From Nanobdellota archaeon (GTDB taxonomy: Archaea > Nanobdellota > Nanobdellia > Woesearchaeales > UBA11576), in contig JAHJSS010000019.1 in the NCBI GenBank assembly GCA_018830225.1, positions 1 to 36,781 on the forward strand: a stretch of 36,781 nt of DNA, in the 5' to 3' direction. The notes beneath the pieces were generated by a model. The model was not told the DNA's origin. It saw nothing but the letters and a program-made list of their open reading frames with translations, and ran no database searches. Position 1 is the stretch's first letter; every line of letters starts with the position of its first letter. The position numbers and the translations under genes were made by a program. Positions 26,265 to 35,852 of this stretch are shown in pieces.

Positions 26265-29200
26265 ATCGAACAGTAGTCAGGATCCCCCAATGTCGGATTG
26301 TACTTATTCTTAAGGTCGTCAGCTGAGAACCAATCACCTATATCAATATAAATGGTGGTCATGGCAGTCAGTCCGCAAAGCACTGCATACCAGCCCATAT
26401 CTAAGGACACTGCTTTCCAAATCTCTTCTGGTTCTATGTCGCCTATGCCGCACTGCATCTTATCCCAGGTGTAAGCATCCTTTATATCCTTCAAACTACG
26501 AGGATATCCACAATTCATCACGTCACGCATGGCATACGAAAGCGCTGAGGTGGCGACCTGGTTTAGCAGCCACTCAAGTATTCCTGCAAAGATCCTCTGC
26601 ACAACTGCGCCGTCGACAACCCTGTAGACCGCACCATCAACATACAAGCACTCCCTGCCTGCGTACAGGCGGTCGCATATCTCAGGAGCAAACCCTGCCG
26701 CGACAAGATCCCGGTAACAGTTACGGTACATGCAAAGTATCTGCCGCTCTTTCTTTTTACCGTATAATTTTCCTGGACCGCACAACGAATACTTCGCAAT
26801 GGGATAGCTACGGTACGCTGAGAACTTGTTGTCTCCCGCCCAGACAATGGTAGCCCACGCATCGCCGGCATCAACATCGACATTTGTGTTATCTCTTGAA
26901 AAATCATTCCGTTGACCCTCATTATTCACTCCGTCAACCTGCTGCGAGTATGTGCCCCCATCCGTCCTTCCGATATGGGCGAAAAGCTCTATGAAATTGT
27001 TGGTCTCTGTGAACCGGCAGGTGGCGAAAGCACAGAATATCTTGTTATAATATCCTGGCGACAGAAACGAAGTTTTCGGCAACGAGTCCACTTGCCAGAG
27101 GTTGGTGACGAAGGTGGTTGTAAGATAATCAATCCACTTGCAAGCGGACATGAACACCCCCCCTCCTTTGCTCTTCGCATCTGCATCGCCCACTGCGGAA
27201 AGTATCCCCCAAACCAACAAGCCAAGAAGATAAAGCACCGTCTTCAATACCTGCATCACAGCTATGATTTCCATGACCAGCTCTGATATTGTACACCACC
27301 AGCCGGCAAAATCAATCCAGCCCTGCAACGAGTCTATCTCTGATTCCTTGTCGGATATAGCCGTTTCAATATCACTCATCTTTGATTTCATGGTCTTGTC
27401 CAGCTCACCGAATAACGTGTTGTGCAGTGGAACCTCAAACTCCACAACTTCTATCTCCGGCTGTTGATACACTTTCGTGCCTGCGCGGACAATCATGCTC
27501 AGCTGGCAAGAGACCTCGACAGAATCTGTTACAGCAGACGCATTAGCCACTGACAGCATCTCAGTCGGTAAACTTATCTTAAAGCTGAACAAAGGATTCT
27601 CCATGTTCAATGGCGTGACTATCCTGGCATCGCTTACCTCTCCACCAGAAACAGTGCAACTGTCTACCTTTATGTCCTGGATTGAGCCAGCACCAGAGTC
27701 AAATTTAGGGTTTGGCTGCCAGAAAACAGGATAAGGTATCTTACCAGCGACCTGCCTGTCAATACCCTCTGCGGGGAAAAGATTCACGCTTCTGACCTGC
27801 CTAACCACATTCGGCGGAGTGCCTGGAGCAGCCTCGCAGACCTCCTGCTTCAGCGTGGTGGTGTTGCGGTTGCCTGCCCTGTCCTCAAAAGTCACGTTTA
27901 TCTCGCCGTCGACATAATAAGTCACAAGATTGTCGATGGACACGTCGCAGGTCCAGATGCCTGCTGTGCTAGTCTCTTCGCAATCAAACCTCATAGGAAA
28001 AACATTGGAGCTAAGGTCAGGGGCAGACACCTCCATCCTGACCCCTCCTGAATAACGCTCAGAAACATTGATGGTGATGTCTATCGAGTCTGGGGCTGTC
28101 GGACAGATGCTGGAGTTCTGGATGCCGATTATCTGCGGAGCCTCTGCGTCATAATAGAAGCCTGTCGAGGTCACACCCTCGACACCATTGTTCGCGTCAT
28201 CAACGCTGCCTATCACTACAGAGACAGGAAGAGAATCTCCGCTGGCATGCTCCCTCTTGACATTCACAAAGTCATAGACGCAGGTCCAGCCCTCTGAACA
28301 GTTGTTAGGACCAAGAATGACCTTGTTGCCTGCGAGAGGCTGAGGGCCGAAGCTGCTGAAGTCAAGGAAAAGCTTCTTGTCATAGAAGCCAGAGCCCTCC
28401 TCAGTTATGTCCACGTATATCGTGTTATTCCCAGTACCGACCCAGTAACGGCCGCGGTCGTCAGCAATCCCTGAGCGGATAGAGCTGATAAACGGCTTTG
28501 TGTTGTCAAAGATGATGGGGATGGTATACGAGGCATTCATGATGTTGCTCAGATTATCAGAAGCGGAAATCCTTATCTCTGGAGTTGCTGCTGATGGCAG
28601 GAGAACCAGGAGACCGCTCCAGGTACAGACATAGGTGCCCTTTGAGATGTTTGTGCAATTAACCCTGAAAGGCTCTGCCCTTGCCCTTGTCACGTCGATG
28701 TTCTTGTAGAAACTGCTGAACTCAGGCCTTGAATTTAGCGCAGAGAAATCAGCGACAATCGAGCTGATGTTCAGTTCAGAATCATCTGAGAAATAAGCCT
28801 TGAGCTGCACATTGCCTATAGGCTCGCCTTTGGTGTACTTCAATGGAAAATTGCCCAGCCACAGACTGGCGTTGATTAGCTGGGGCGGGGAGAAATCCAT
28901 GACAATATCCCTGCAGAGGGATGATTTCTGGTTGAGATTGTCATTTACGTCGATGCAGATGGTCTTCGAGGCTGTGCCTGGCGCAGGAACAATATCAAGC
29001 TTTGTGCTGTTCAGTGAGACAAGGCAGGTGTGGTTCTCAGGCACAAACCCTCCGACCTTCACATAGTTCAGGAGGAAATCTACCCTGCTGATCCCTGAGC
29101 AAACCCCTGGGGAGCAGGCCTCACAAGCACGGTCAGAGACCTGGAACTTCGCCATGACATCAGAGCCGTTCCTCATCAGCTCAAAAGAATGGATTGTCGG

Positions 29201-29611
29201 GGGCAGGTTATCAACATAAATCGTCAATGGGATTTTTGGCGCTGCCTCGGTCATGTCAGCATGGAACAGCTGGACCTCGTAGAGCTTAGGGCCGGGAGGC
29301 AGCTCTCCAGGGATAGTCATCTTACATGAGACTGGCGAGCTGATGTCCGGCTCGCTGCACTCGAAACGCCTGGTAGGGTCAGATATCAGCTTGACCTGAG
29401 AAGCACCAATTGTCTCACCAGTGATAAAAGCAGAAGCATTGATTATCGTGACATCCTCCGACTGCCTGCGGAATCCTTCAACACCATCATAGCCATGGAT
29501 GTCAGCAAAAAACTCAGCAAAAACGTTTGCGCTATGCAGCACAGGCATTATCAACAGGTAAATCAAGAACATGCAGACAGTACGGACGTAAAACCAACCT
29601 CTTTTTTGCAT
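26261..29611 (-). CDS. Large secreted/membrane protein with bacterial-Ig-like domains (1116 aa)
   Basis: Signal peptide; repeated patterns such as VDNLPPTIHSFEL, FDNTKPFISSI, YDAEAPQIIGI; hydrophobic C-terminal segment MEIIAVMQVLKTVLYLLGLLVWGILSAV; Cys-rich tail. Confidence 0.88.
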   Translation of the reverse strand: MQKRGWFYVRTVCMFLIYLLIMPVLHSANVFAEFFADIHGYDGVEGFRRQSEDVTIINASAFITGETIGASQVKLISDPTRRFECSEPDISSPVSCKMTIPGELPPGPKLYEVQLFHADMTEAAPKIPLTIYVDNLPPTIHSFELMRNGSDVMAKFQVSDRACEACSPGVCSGISRVDFLLNYVKVGGFVPENHTCLVSLNSTKLDIVPAPGTASKTICIDVNDNLNQKSSLCRDIVMDFSPPQLINASLWLGNFPLKYTKGEPIGNVQLKAYFSDDSELNISSIVADFSALNSRPEFSSFYKNIDVTRARAEPFRVNCTNISKGTYVCTWSGLLVLLPSAATPEIRISASDNLSNIMNASYTIPIIFDNTKPFISSIRSGIADDRGRYWVGTGNNTIYVDITEEGSGFYDKKLFLDFSSFGPQPLAGNKVILGPNNCSEGWTCVYDFVNVKREHASGDSLPVSVVIGSVDDANNGVEGVTSTGFYYDAEAPQIIGIQNSSICPTAPDSIDITINVSERYSGGVRMEVSAPDLSSNVFPMRFDCEETSTAGIWTCDVSIDNLVTYYVDGEINVTFEDRAGNRNTTTLKQEVCEAAPGTPPNVVRQVRSVNLFPAEGIDRQVAGKIPYPVFWQPNPKFDSGAGSIQDIKVDSCTVSGGEVSDARIVTPLNMENPLFSFKISLPTEMLSVANASAVTDSVEVSCQLSMIVRAGTKVYQQPEIEVVEFEVPLHNTLFGELDKTMKSKMSDIETAISDKESEIDSLQGWIDFAGWWCTISELVMEIIAVMQVLKTVLYLLGLLVWGILSAVGDADAKSKGGGVFMSACKWIDYLTTTFVTNLWQVDSLPKTSFLSPGYYNKIFCAFATCRFTETNNFIELFAHIGRTDGGTYSQQVDGVNNEGQRNDFSRDNTNVDVDAGDAWATIVWAGDNKFSAYRSYPIAKYSLCGPGKLYGKKKERQILCMYRNCYRDLVAAGFAPEICDRLYAGRECLYVDGAVYRVVDGAVVQRIFAGILEWLLNQVATSALSYAMRDVMNCGYPRSLKDIKDAYTWDKMQCGIGDIEPEEIWKAVSLDMGWYAVLCGLTAMTTIYIDIGDWFSADDLKNKYNPTLGDPDYCSM

Positions 29612-29631
29612 ATCTTTTCGTTTATAAGGAG

Positions 29632-29643
29632 TATATATAAATT
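29632..29643 (-). promoter_or_regulatory. TATA box of the four-gene envelope operon
   Basis: Minus-strand TTTATATATAC about 25 bp from the ATG at 29611, suggesting a nearly leaderless transcript. Confidence 0.6.
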
Positions 29644-29679
29644 TTATTGATTGAAAGACACAAAACGACTCCTAGAACT

Positions 29680-32600
29680 CTAAATCTTCTGGATGAATCC
29701 TCTTTTCGGCTCGAAGATGTCTCCAGCCCTCTTCAGCTTTTCGATGACCTCCTCTGCCTTGTCTGCAGAGACTCCCTTATCCTGTGATTCCCTGATGACA
29801 TCCTCTACAGGGATGGTCTTGCCTATCTTGTTCTCCAGGTCATTTATGACCTCCTTTATCACGATGATATGGCTCCTTGCAGAGGATGATACGCCCGTCG
29901 TGAGCACGTCAACATCAATCTTCCCGGTGTCAGGGTCGATGCCGATCTGCGACATGCAGAAATGAAGCAGCTCAATAGCCTTCCTCGAGTCCCTCTTGGT
30001 GACCTTGTCAGAAAGCCTTGACCTGGCCGACGCTTCAGCAAGCCTCACAAGCCCCTCAAGCTGCCTCGCAGTGATAGGGATTGCCTTGATGCCGCCTTCC
30101 TCACCGCCAGAACCGCGCATCTTAACATAATATGCTTTTATTTCCTCCATAGCACCGTCGGTAAGCTTCGGCACACAGTTCCTCCGCGCATAGGCTATGT
30201 ACTTCCTGAGCATGTCAGTCTCAATGTCGCACGTACCTGCATCGCTGGTCTGGTGGAGATTCAGGACAAAGCCTGCAAGCTTCTCATCGTGCTCCCTGTT
30301 CGGCAAATCCCTTATAGGAAAAATAAGATCGAACCTGCTGATGAGCGCGGGAGGAAGATCAATCTGCTTGCCAAGGATCTCGTAAGGATCGAACCTGCCC
30401 CACTTAGGGTTGGCTGCCGCAAGGACAGTGGTCTCGCACCGAAGAGTGGCCTGGATATTGGCCTTAGAGATAGAGACTGTCTGCTGCTCAAGCGCTTCGT
30501 GCATCGCATCCCTATCCTCCTTGCTCATCTTGTCCATCTCATCAATCATGCAGAACCCCTTATTGGCAAGGACCAGCGCTCCTGCCTCCAAAGCCCAGCC
30601 GCGGAGGAACTCATCCCTAACTACAGCAGCAGTAAGGCCTGCACCTGAAGCACCCTTGCCGGACACGTACCTCGACTTAGGGGCGATGAGCTGAGCACGC
30701 TTGATAAGCTGAGAGTTATGGACAATTATAGCATTAGAGACAAAGTTGTGAGTATTGTCCACCTGAATATCATAGACGTATTCGCCGTCATTATCAATCT
30801 CTTCCTTGCTCGCCACAGCATCCCAGAAAACATCGCTCTCGGCAGCTCCCTTAAGCAGTCCAATCTCAAAGCCATCTATGCTGCGTGAATCCATTTCATC
30901 CACAATCTGCTTTAAATGGCCGAAGGAAGGGTTCCTGTCACCTTTTTCGTAATGCTGATAACTCGAACGGGATATTCCGAAATCGAACTGTGAAAGACCA
31001 TGCTTGAGACGTACGAAACGCAGGATTTCCTTCAACCCCGGAACCACCCTTATGTTGGTGTTAAACACCCTATCCATAGCCATGACTGCATCCAGCTGGC
31101 CCGTCTTATCTTTAGAGAAGAATCCTATCTTCTGGCCATATGCAATAACATCCACACCAGAAATACGCAGTTCGTAGTAATCCCTGACAATCTTCGCGGC
31201 TGTGTTGGTGGCGCACTTCCTCTTCTGCGACAGGGTGGATATAACCCCGAAACGAAGCAGCGCAATCTTCACATCCTCAATAAGATCCCTGCTCTTTGAA
31301 ACGAGCTCTATCTGCCGACGCCCTTTCCTGACATGCGCATCACACTCGAACAGCGCCCTCAAAAACTCCCGCATCACAAACTCAGGAGACCTGTTCACTG
31401 CTTGAGGAATTGTTTTTCCAGCAGATTTCAAGTACAGCCTGCTGTCGATCTTCTCCAGGAGACGAGCAAACTCTATACTCGTCGTGTAAGCCTCTTCAGC
31501 GCTCTTCCCTGAATGCGGGCGCCTGCGCGTAACGCGAACACCAAACTTATCCTCAAGAATCCTCTTGAAGTCAGACAGAACCGCCTCATTGTTGTTGGTA
31601 AGAGAGACGAATGCCCCTTTCTCCTTAAGCCTGAGCCAGCCGTCACCAACAAGATAGCCCAACACCCTAGCAATCTCCCCGTCGATGTGGTGAGGTATCC
31701 TGATGCTGACCTTACTACCCCCCCTCGACCTCAAAAAGTCCGTCGGACACGGCTGCATAGCGCTCTGAGTGACTATCTTTGAAGGAGACGCTATGAAATC
31801 ACCTTCCTTCATCTCCTCTGCAGCCTTAGGCACAATAAAACCATTATTTGCCGTAAAGAAAGGATGGTTCTTAGTGACGACAATGCTGTTACCTGTCTTG
31901 GTCCTAATCTTCAGAAGCCTATCTTCCTTCCGCCTCCATACAACCCTAGATGTATTAGAACCCGCTTTTGCATTCTCATCAAATGAAACTACATTGAAAG
32001 GGTCAGAACAGGCATAGCCCCCGTCTCCTAGCAGCTTACCCATCCTACAATCAACAAGTTCACCTACTCTGACAATTGAGCCGTCGGATAAAACCAATTT
32101 GGAGTCCTTATGCAAGCACTTCCCTGCGCCCGGGTCGCCCACAAGAAGGATGTGCATGTCACCCCTAGTGACAACCCCATCGGTCCGCACCTTCCGCACA
32201 CCTCCAAGAAGCTGGAGGATTATAGCCTCCTTGACCTTGTCATGGCCGTATATCGACGGAGCCATGGAATTCACCAGCTTGTTGAGTATCTTCGGGTCCC
32301 TCGAGAGCTCAATTATCTTCTTCTCCTCTTCTTCTTTGATAGTTATGTCGCCGAAGCTCTCCTCCAGAGGCTCCACAAAATTCGAGTCTATCATGAGGTC
32401 AAACCTAACAAGCTTTCCGCCATCCTTCGAAGGGATGGGAACCTCCTTAACCTGGCCGACGACATGCACCTTTGTCCCGGGGTTGGTCTTCTTGTCGCTC
32501 AGAGTAGAGACGAGGTCGTTCTTCAGGAAGATGTCAATCCTCTTCGGCTGGTCACCACCCTCAAGATTCTCAGGAATCTCCTCAAGGACAATCTTCTGAG

Positions 32601-33102
32601 CATCGACAAGCTCCTTAGATACCAGCCTGAACTTGCCCTTCCTGCCGCACCCGCACCTGCTCGGCTCCTTGAACTTGGCCTCAAGCTGGATGACAGACAT
32701 GATATTGCCGCAGCTGGGGCACTCGAACCTCGCAGTCGTCACCTGAGGCCTGACATCAGACTTCTGACGGACAAGACCATTGAGGCAGATCAGCCTGTCT
32801 ATGTTCAGGCTCCTTATGTCCCTTATCTTTATCTCCTGGCTCTTAGGGATGTTCTTGAAACGGACAAAGAACCTGGTCACTGATTCAGGGACATCAAGGT
32901 TCTTGATGGCAATCTCGAACGCCTTCATGACCTCCTCAGGCTGGTCGAGGAGAAGATCTGCGAGCTCAGGATCGAACTTAGAAAGATCGACGAAGTCAAT
33001 GACCATGAAATTATTTCCGAGACTAACTGCCTCAAGAAGCTGAACATGGTAGTCCTGCTCGATGAAGTGCTCAAACCTCTTTATCTGTTCTGATACATCC
33101 AT
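29680..33102 (-). CDS. mcm: Replicative helicase MCM, interrupted by an intein
   Basis: Exteins contain the MCM zinc finger CPSCGNIM...CGCGRKG, GDPGAGK/SQLIKRAQLIAPKSRYVSGKGASGAGLTA, MIDEMDKM and RFDLIF motifs. 1140 aa including a 468-aa intein. Confidence 0.97.
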   Translation of the reverse strand: MDVSEQIKRFEHFIEQDYHVQLLEAVSLGNNFMVIDFVDLSKFDPELADLLLDQPEEVMKAFEIAIKNLDVPESVTRFFVRFKNIPKSQEIKIRDIRSLNIDRLICLNGLVRQKSDVRPQVTTARFECPSCGNIMSVIQLEAKFKEPSRCGCGRKGKFRLVSKELVDAQKIVLEEIPENLEGGDQPKRIDIFLKNDLVSTLSDKKTNPGTKVHVVGQVKEVPIPSKDGGKLVRFDLMIDSNFVEPLEESFGDITIKEEEEKKIIELSRDPKILNKLVNSMAPSIYGHDKVKEAIILQLLGGVRKVRTDGVVTRGDMHILLVGDPGAGKCLHKDSKLVLSDGSIVRVGELVDCRMGKLLGDGGYACSDPFNVVSFDENAKAGSNTSRVVWRRKEDRLLKIRTKTGNSIVVTKNHPFFTANNGFIVPKAAEEMKEGDFIASPSKIVTQSAMQPCPTDFLRSRGGSKVSIRIPHHIDGEIARVLGYLVGDGWLRLKEKGAFVSLTNNNEAVLSDFKRILEDKFGVRVTRRRPHSGKSAEEAYTTSIEFARLLEKIDSRLYLKSAGKTIPQAVNRSPEFVMREFLRALFECDAHVRKGRRQIELVSKSRDLIEDVKIALLRFGVISTLSQKRKCATNTAAKIVRDYYELRISGVDVIAYGQKIGFFSKDKTGQLDAVMAMDRVFNTNIRVVPGLKEILRFVRLKHGLSQFDFGISRSSYQHYEKGDRNPSFGHLKQIVDEMDSRSIDGFEIGLLKGAAESDVFWDAVASKEEIDNDGEYVYDIQVDNTHNFVSNAIIVHNSQLIKRAQLIAPKSRYVSGKGASGAGLTAAVVRDEFLRGWALEAGALVLANKGFCMIDEMDKMSKEDRDAMHEALEQQTVSISKANIQATLRCETTVLAAANPKWGRFDPYEILGKQIDLPPALISRFDLIFPIRDLPNREHDEKLAGFVLNLHQTSDAGTCDIETDMLRKYIAYARRNCVPKLTDGAMEEIKAYYVKMRGSGGEEGGIKAIPITARQLEGLVRLAEASARSRLSDKVTKRDSRKAIELLHFCMSQIGIDPDTGKIDVDVLTTGVSSSARSHIIVIKEVINDLENKIGKTIPVEDVIRESQDKGVSADKAEEVIEKLKRAGDIFEPKRGFIQKI
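30715..32118 (-). other. Intein in the MCM Walker A motif with LAGLIDADG endonuclease and HTH segments
   Basis: Starts at Cys after GDPGAGK (CLHKDSKLVLSDGS), block B VVTKNHPFF, LAGLIDADG-like VLGYLVGDGWL and FLRALFECDAHV, ends DNTHNFVSNAIIVHN before Ser. 1404 nt = 468 codons in frame. Confidence 0.95.
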
Positions 33103-33205
33103 TTTATCCCTTTTTTTGAACGATCAATGCAAAATATGTCCGTAAGTATGACTATTATCCGCATTCCCCCTTAAAAAAATTTTCCCCCTAAAAACCAAAA
33201 GATTT

Positions 33206-33222
33206 CCGGCGAGATTTGCCGG
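33206..33222. terminator. Hairpin flanked by poly-T tracts downstream of tbp
   Basis: CCGGC gagattt GCCGG with T-rich runs on the minus strand. Confidence 0.35.
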
Positions 33223-33256
33223 CTGATAAAAAGAATATTTAATAAAAATCAAAAGA

Positions 33257-33817
33257 TTACTTGACCTTCTTGAGGTTCTCGATCAACGCATCCAATGCCT
33301 GATGCACCTGATGCTCTGACTTGGTGCCTGTGCAGACAACCTTGCCGTTAGAGAACAGCAGGAATGTAGCTTTGAACACCTTCTCACCCTTAGGTTCCAC
33401 ATTGATCTTATAGACAAGACCTGGGAACTGTTCAGGCTCGTACTCGGTGTTCTGCAGCTTCATGGCAAGGACGTTCAGGTTGAGGTCCATGCCGACACTG
33501 CCAGCAGCCACAATGTTCTGTACAGTCACTTTAGGCTCTATCGTTATCTTTATGTTGATCTTCTCAAGGCTCTTGATTATCTGCTTAATGGACTTCTGGA
33601 CATCATCCAATGTCCTGGCCCCTGTGCAGACTATCTTGCCAGAATTGAAAATCAAAGCCGAGGTCTTTGGCTCCTTTATTCGTATAACCAAGCCGGGAAA
33701 CTGCTCAGGATTGTATTCTGTGTTGGAAAGCGTTGCCGCCATCTTCTCTAAAGGGATGTCGTGCCCTAAAGAGGAGGAAACAACGATATTAACAACTCTA
33801 ATGTCCTTTTTAGTCAT
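33257..33817 (-). CDS. tbp: TATA-binding protein TBP
   Basis: Two TBP half-repeats: NIVVSSSLGHDIPLEKMAATLSNTEYNPEQFPGLVIRIKEPKTSALIFNSGKIVCTGA and NIVAAGSVGMDLNLNVLAMKLQNTEYEPEQFPGLVYKI...FSNGKVVCTGTK. Confidence 0.97.
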   Translation of the reverse strand: MTKKDIRVVNIVVSSSLGHDIPLEKMAATLSNTEYNPEQFPGLVIRIKEPKTSALIFNSGKIVCTGARTLDDVQKSIKQIIKSLEKINIKITIEPKVTVQNIVAAGSVGMDLNLNVLAMKLQNTEYEPEQFPGLVYKINVEPKGEKVFKATFLLFSNGKVVCTGTKSEHQVHQALDALIENLKKVK

Positions 33818-34067
33818 TTTTAACCCCCCACCAGTTTATAAAGCAAATATAAACTATTTAAATAAAAAAACACTCATCCTTTATAAATACTATTATTACA
33901 AAATATATATTTGAGAAACTATTTTTTATAAAGGCGATGCCCCCTTTATTTCTCATGGAAACTGTGTTTTTGTGCCATAATTCAGCACCTACAGACGTTT
34001 TCAAAAAATGCTATTTATAAAAAGATTTTTATATTAAGAGTGTTCGTTGGAAAAGGTGACAACAAAA

Positions 34068-34421
34068 ATGGCGATACTGAACAAGACCAGAAAAACAACG
34101 GTCGCCAAGGAGTTCAGGCTGTGCAGATCAGCGGCATCAAAGGCAAAAGGGCTGATGTTCACCAATGAGAACGAGGTCAAGAAAAACGCATTGCTTTTCG
34201 TTTTCAGCAGCCCAAGGCCGCAGAGCCTTCACATGTTCTTTGTGTTATATCCTATAGATGTCATATTTCTCGACGAGAAAAAGCAGGTTGTGGACCTCAA
34301 GGAGGGGTTCAGGCCATTCCATGTATACAACAGCAGCAAAAGGTCTAAATATGTGATAGAGCTGCCCAATTCCGCAATAAGGATGAGCAGGACAAAGCAG
34401 GGGGATGCACTGGAATGGTGA
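34068..34421 (+). CDS. DUF192 family protein
   Basis: KAKGLMFTN...LLFVFSSPRPQSLHMFFVLYPIDVIFLDEKKQVVDLKEGFRPF...VIELPN is DUF192-like. ATG at 34068 with upstream GGTGA preferred over TTG at 34047. Confidence 0.85.
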   Translation: MAILNKTRKTTVAKEFRLCRSAASKAKGLMFTNENEVKKNALLFVFSSPRPQSLHMFFVLYPIDVIFLDEKKQVVDLKEGFRPFHVYNSSKRSKYVIELPNSAIRMSRTKQGDALEW

Positions 34422-34702
34422 TCAAGCGCGTGAGGATGGTGATCAAGGGAAAGGTCCAGGGAGTGTTCTTCAGGGACTTCGCCAAGCAGAACGCCAACAA
34501 GCTAGGGATAGTAGGATACGCCAAGAACCTCAAGAACGGCTGCCTGGAGATAGTTGCGCAGGGTGAAGAGAAGAAGTTGAATGACTATATAATATTGTGC
34601 AAGAGAGGACCCATATTCGCGAAAGTCGAGAACACAGAGCTTAATTACGAGGATGTCGATGATTCAGAAGAGGAAGGCTATTTCGATATAAGATACAGCT
34701 AA
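34415..34702 (+). CDS. acyP: Acylphosphatase
   Basis: RVRMVIKGKVQGVFFRDFAKQNANKLGIVGYAKNLKNGCLEIVAQGEEKKL. Confidence 0.93.
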   Translation: MVIKRVRMVIKGKVQGVFFRDFAKQNANKLGIVGYAKNLKNGCLEIVAQGEEKKLNDYIILCKRGPIFAKVENTELNYEDVDDSEEEGYFDIRYS

Positions 34703-34734
34703 TTTCTTTTGCTACTGTAAAATAGCAAAAACAA

Positions 34735-34750
34735 CGAAACCTTTATATAG
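34735..34750 (+). promoter_or_regulatory. Archaeal BRE/TATA promoter upstream of the TrmB-like gene
   Basis: ACGAAACCTTTATATAG about 230 bp upstream of the ATG at 34976. Confidence 0.55.
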
Positions 34751-34975
34751 TGGTTATACCTCTACAATAGTAAATTTTAGGGTGGTTCGGTCGGTTTAAA
34801 ACGACCTGGAAAAAGAGATTTCAGTTGTATAAGACGTCTAGGGGCTTTTATAATGGTTTTAAGCTCTTATTGCGGTGTTTTATTCAATTTAAACATTTAA
34901 AAATTCAAATTTGTCCTTTTCAAGCAAAAACAGAGGTTTTTAGACGTTTTCAACTCAAACAAAGGTTGATATACT

Positions 34976-35788
34976 ATGATTGTCCAGAAAGACTTTTTAA
35001 ACAAGCTAAAAGACTTCGGCCTCAACACTTACGAAAGCAAGTTGTGGACCGCGCTTCTTTCACGAGGCATCTCAACTGCAGGGGAGCTCTCAGACATCGC
35101 AAATGTCCCAAGATCCCGAAGCTATGATGTTCTTGAAAGCCTTGAAAAGAAAGGCTTCATCATAATGAAACTGGGCAAGCCGATCAAGTACATCGCTGTC
35201 CCTCCTGAAGAAGTCCTTGAAAGGGTGAAGAAAAAGGTTGTCGATGAGGCTCAAAGCCAGACAAACATCCTCGAGAAACTCAAAGACAGCGAGATCCTCA
35301 CAGAACTCTCATTACTACATTCTCAGGGTGTCGAGCTCGTCGAGCCGACAGACCTGTCAGGTGCGTTGAAGGGCAGGAGCAACCTATACAACCATCTCGA
35401 GTCGATGCTGAAGTCCGCAGAGCAGTCCATAGATATAATGACCACGAGCGAAGGGCTCATAAGGAAGGCAGAGGCATTGAAGTCCATAATACAGAAGGCA
35501 AAGGAGAGGAAGATCAAGATCAGGATTGCAGCGCCTCTCACAAAGGAGGCAGAGAAGGCAGTTAAGGACCTTAAGAACTTCGCAGAGATAAGGCACGTCT
35601 CTGACATAAAAGGAAGGTTCTGCATAGTTGACGGCAAGCAGATAACATTCATGCTTCTGGACGATTCTGAAGTGCACCCGACATACGATTCAGGTGTCTG
35701 GGTGAACACACCATTCTTCGCAACTGCTCTCAAGCAGATGTTCGAGACAGAATGGAAGCAGATGAAGCCAATAGAGGTAAAGAAGTAA
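34976..35788 (+). CDS. TrmB-family transcriptional regulator
   Basis: FLNKLKDFGLNTYESKLWTALLSRGISTAGELSDIANVPRSRSYDVLESLEKKGFIIMKLGKPIKYIAVPPEEVLERV is TrmB N-terminal wHTH; effector-like C-terminal domain. Confidence 0.9.
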   Translation: MIVQKDFLNKLKDFGLNTYESKLWTALLSRGISTAGELSDIANVPRSRSYDVLESLEKKGFIIMKLGKPIKYIAVPPEEVLERVKKKVVDEAQSQTNILEKLKDSEILTELSLLHSQGVELVEPTDLSGALKGRSNLYNHLESMLKSAEQSIDIMTTSEGLIRKAEALKSIIQKAKERKIKIRIAAPLTKEAEKAVKDLKNFAEIRHVSDIKGRFCIVDGKQITFMLLDDSEVHPTYDSGVWVNTPFFATALKQMFETEWKQMKPIEVKK

Positions 35789-35852
35789 TCTTTTCACATT
35801 GTTCTCTTCATCCACCTAAACTAACAGTGTAGATGCAACTCTGGGTGACGAT

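Noticed and set aside
32110-32883. 257-aa plus-strand ORF
   Set aside because: Antisense to the MCM extein; no recognisable domain and explained by coding-strand codon bias.
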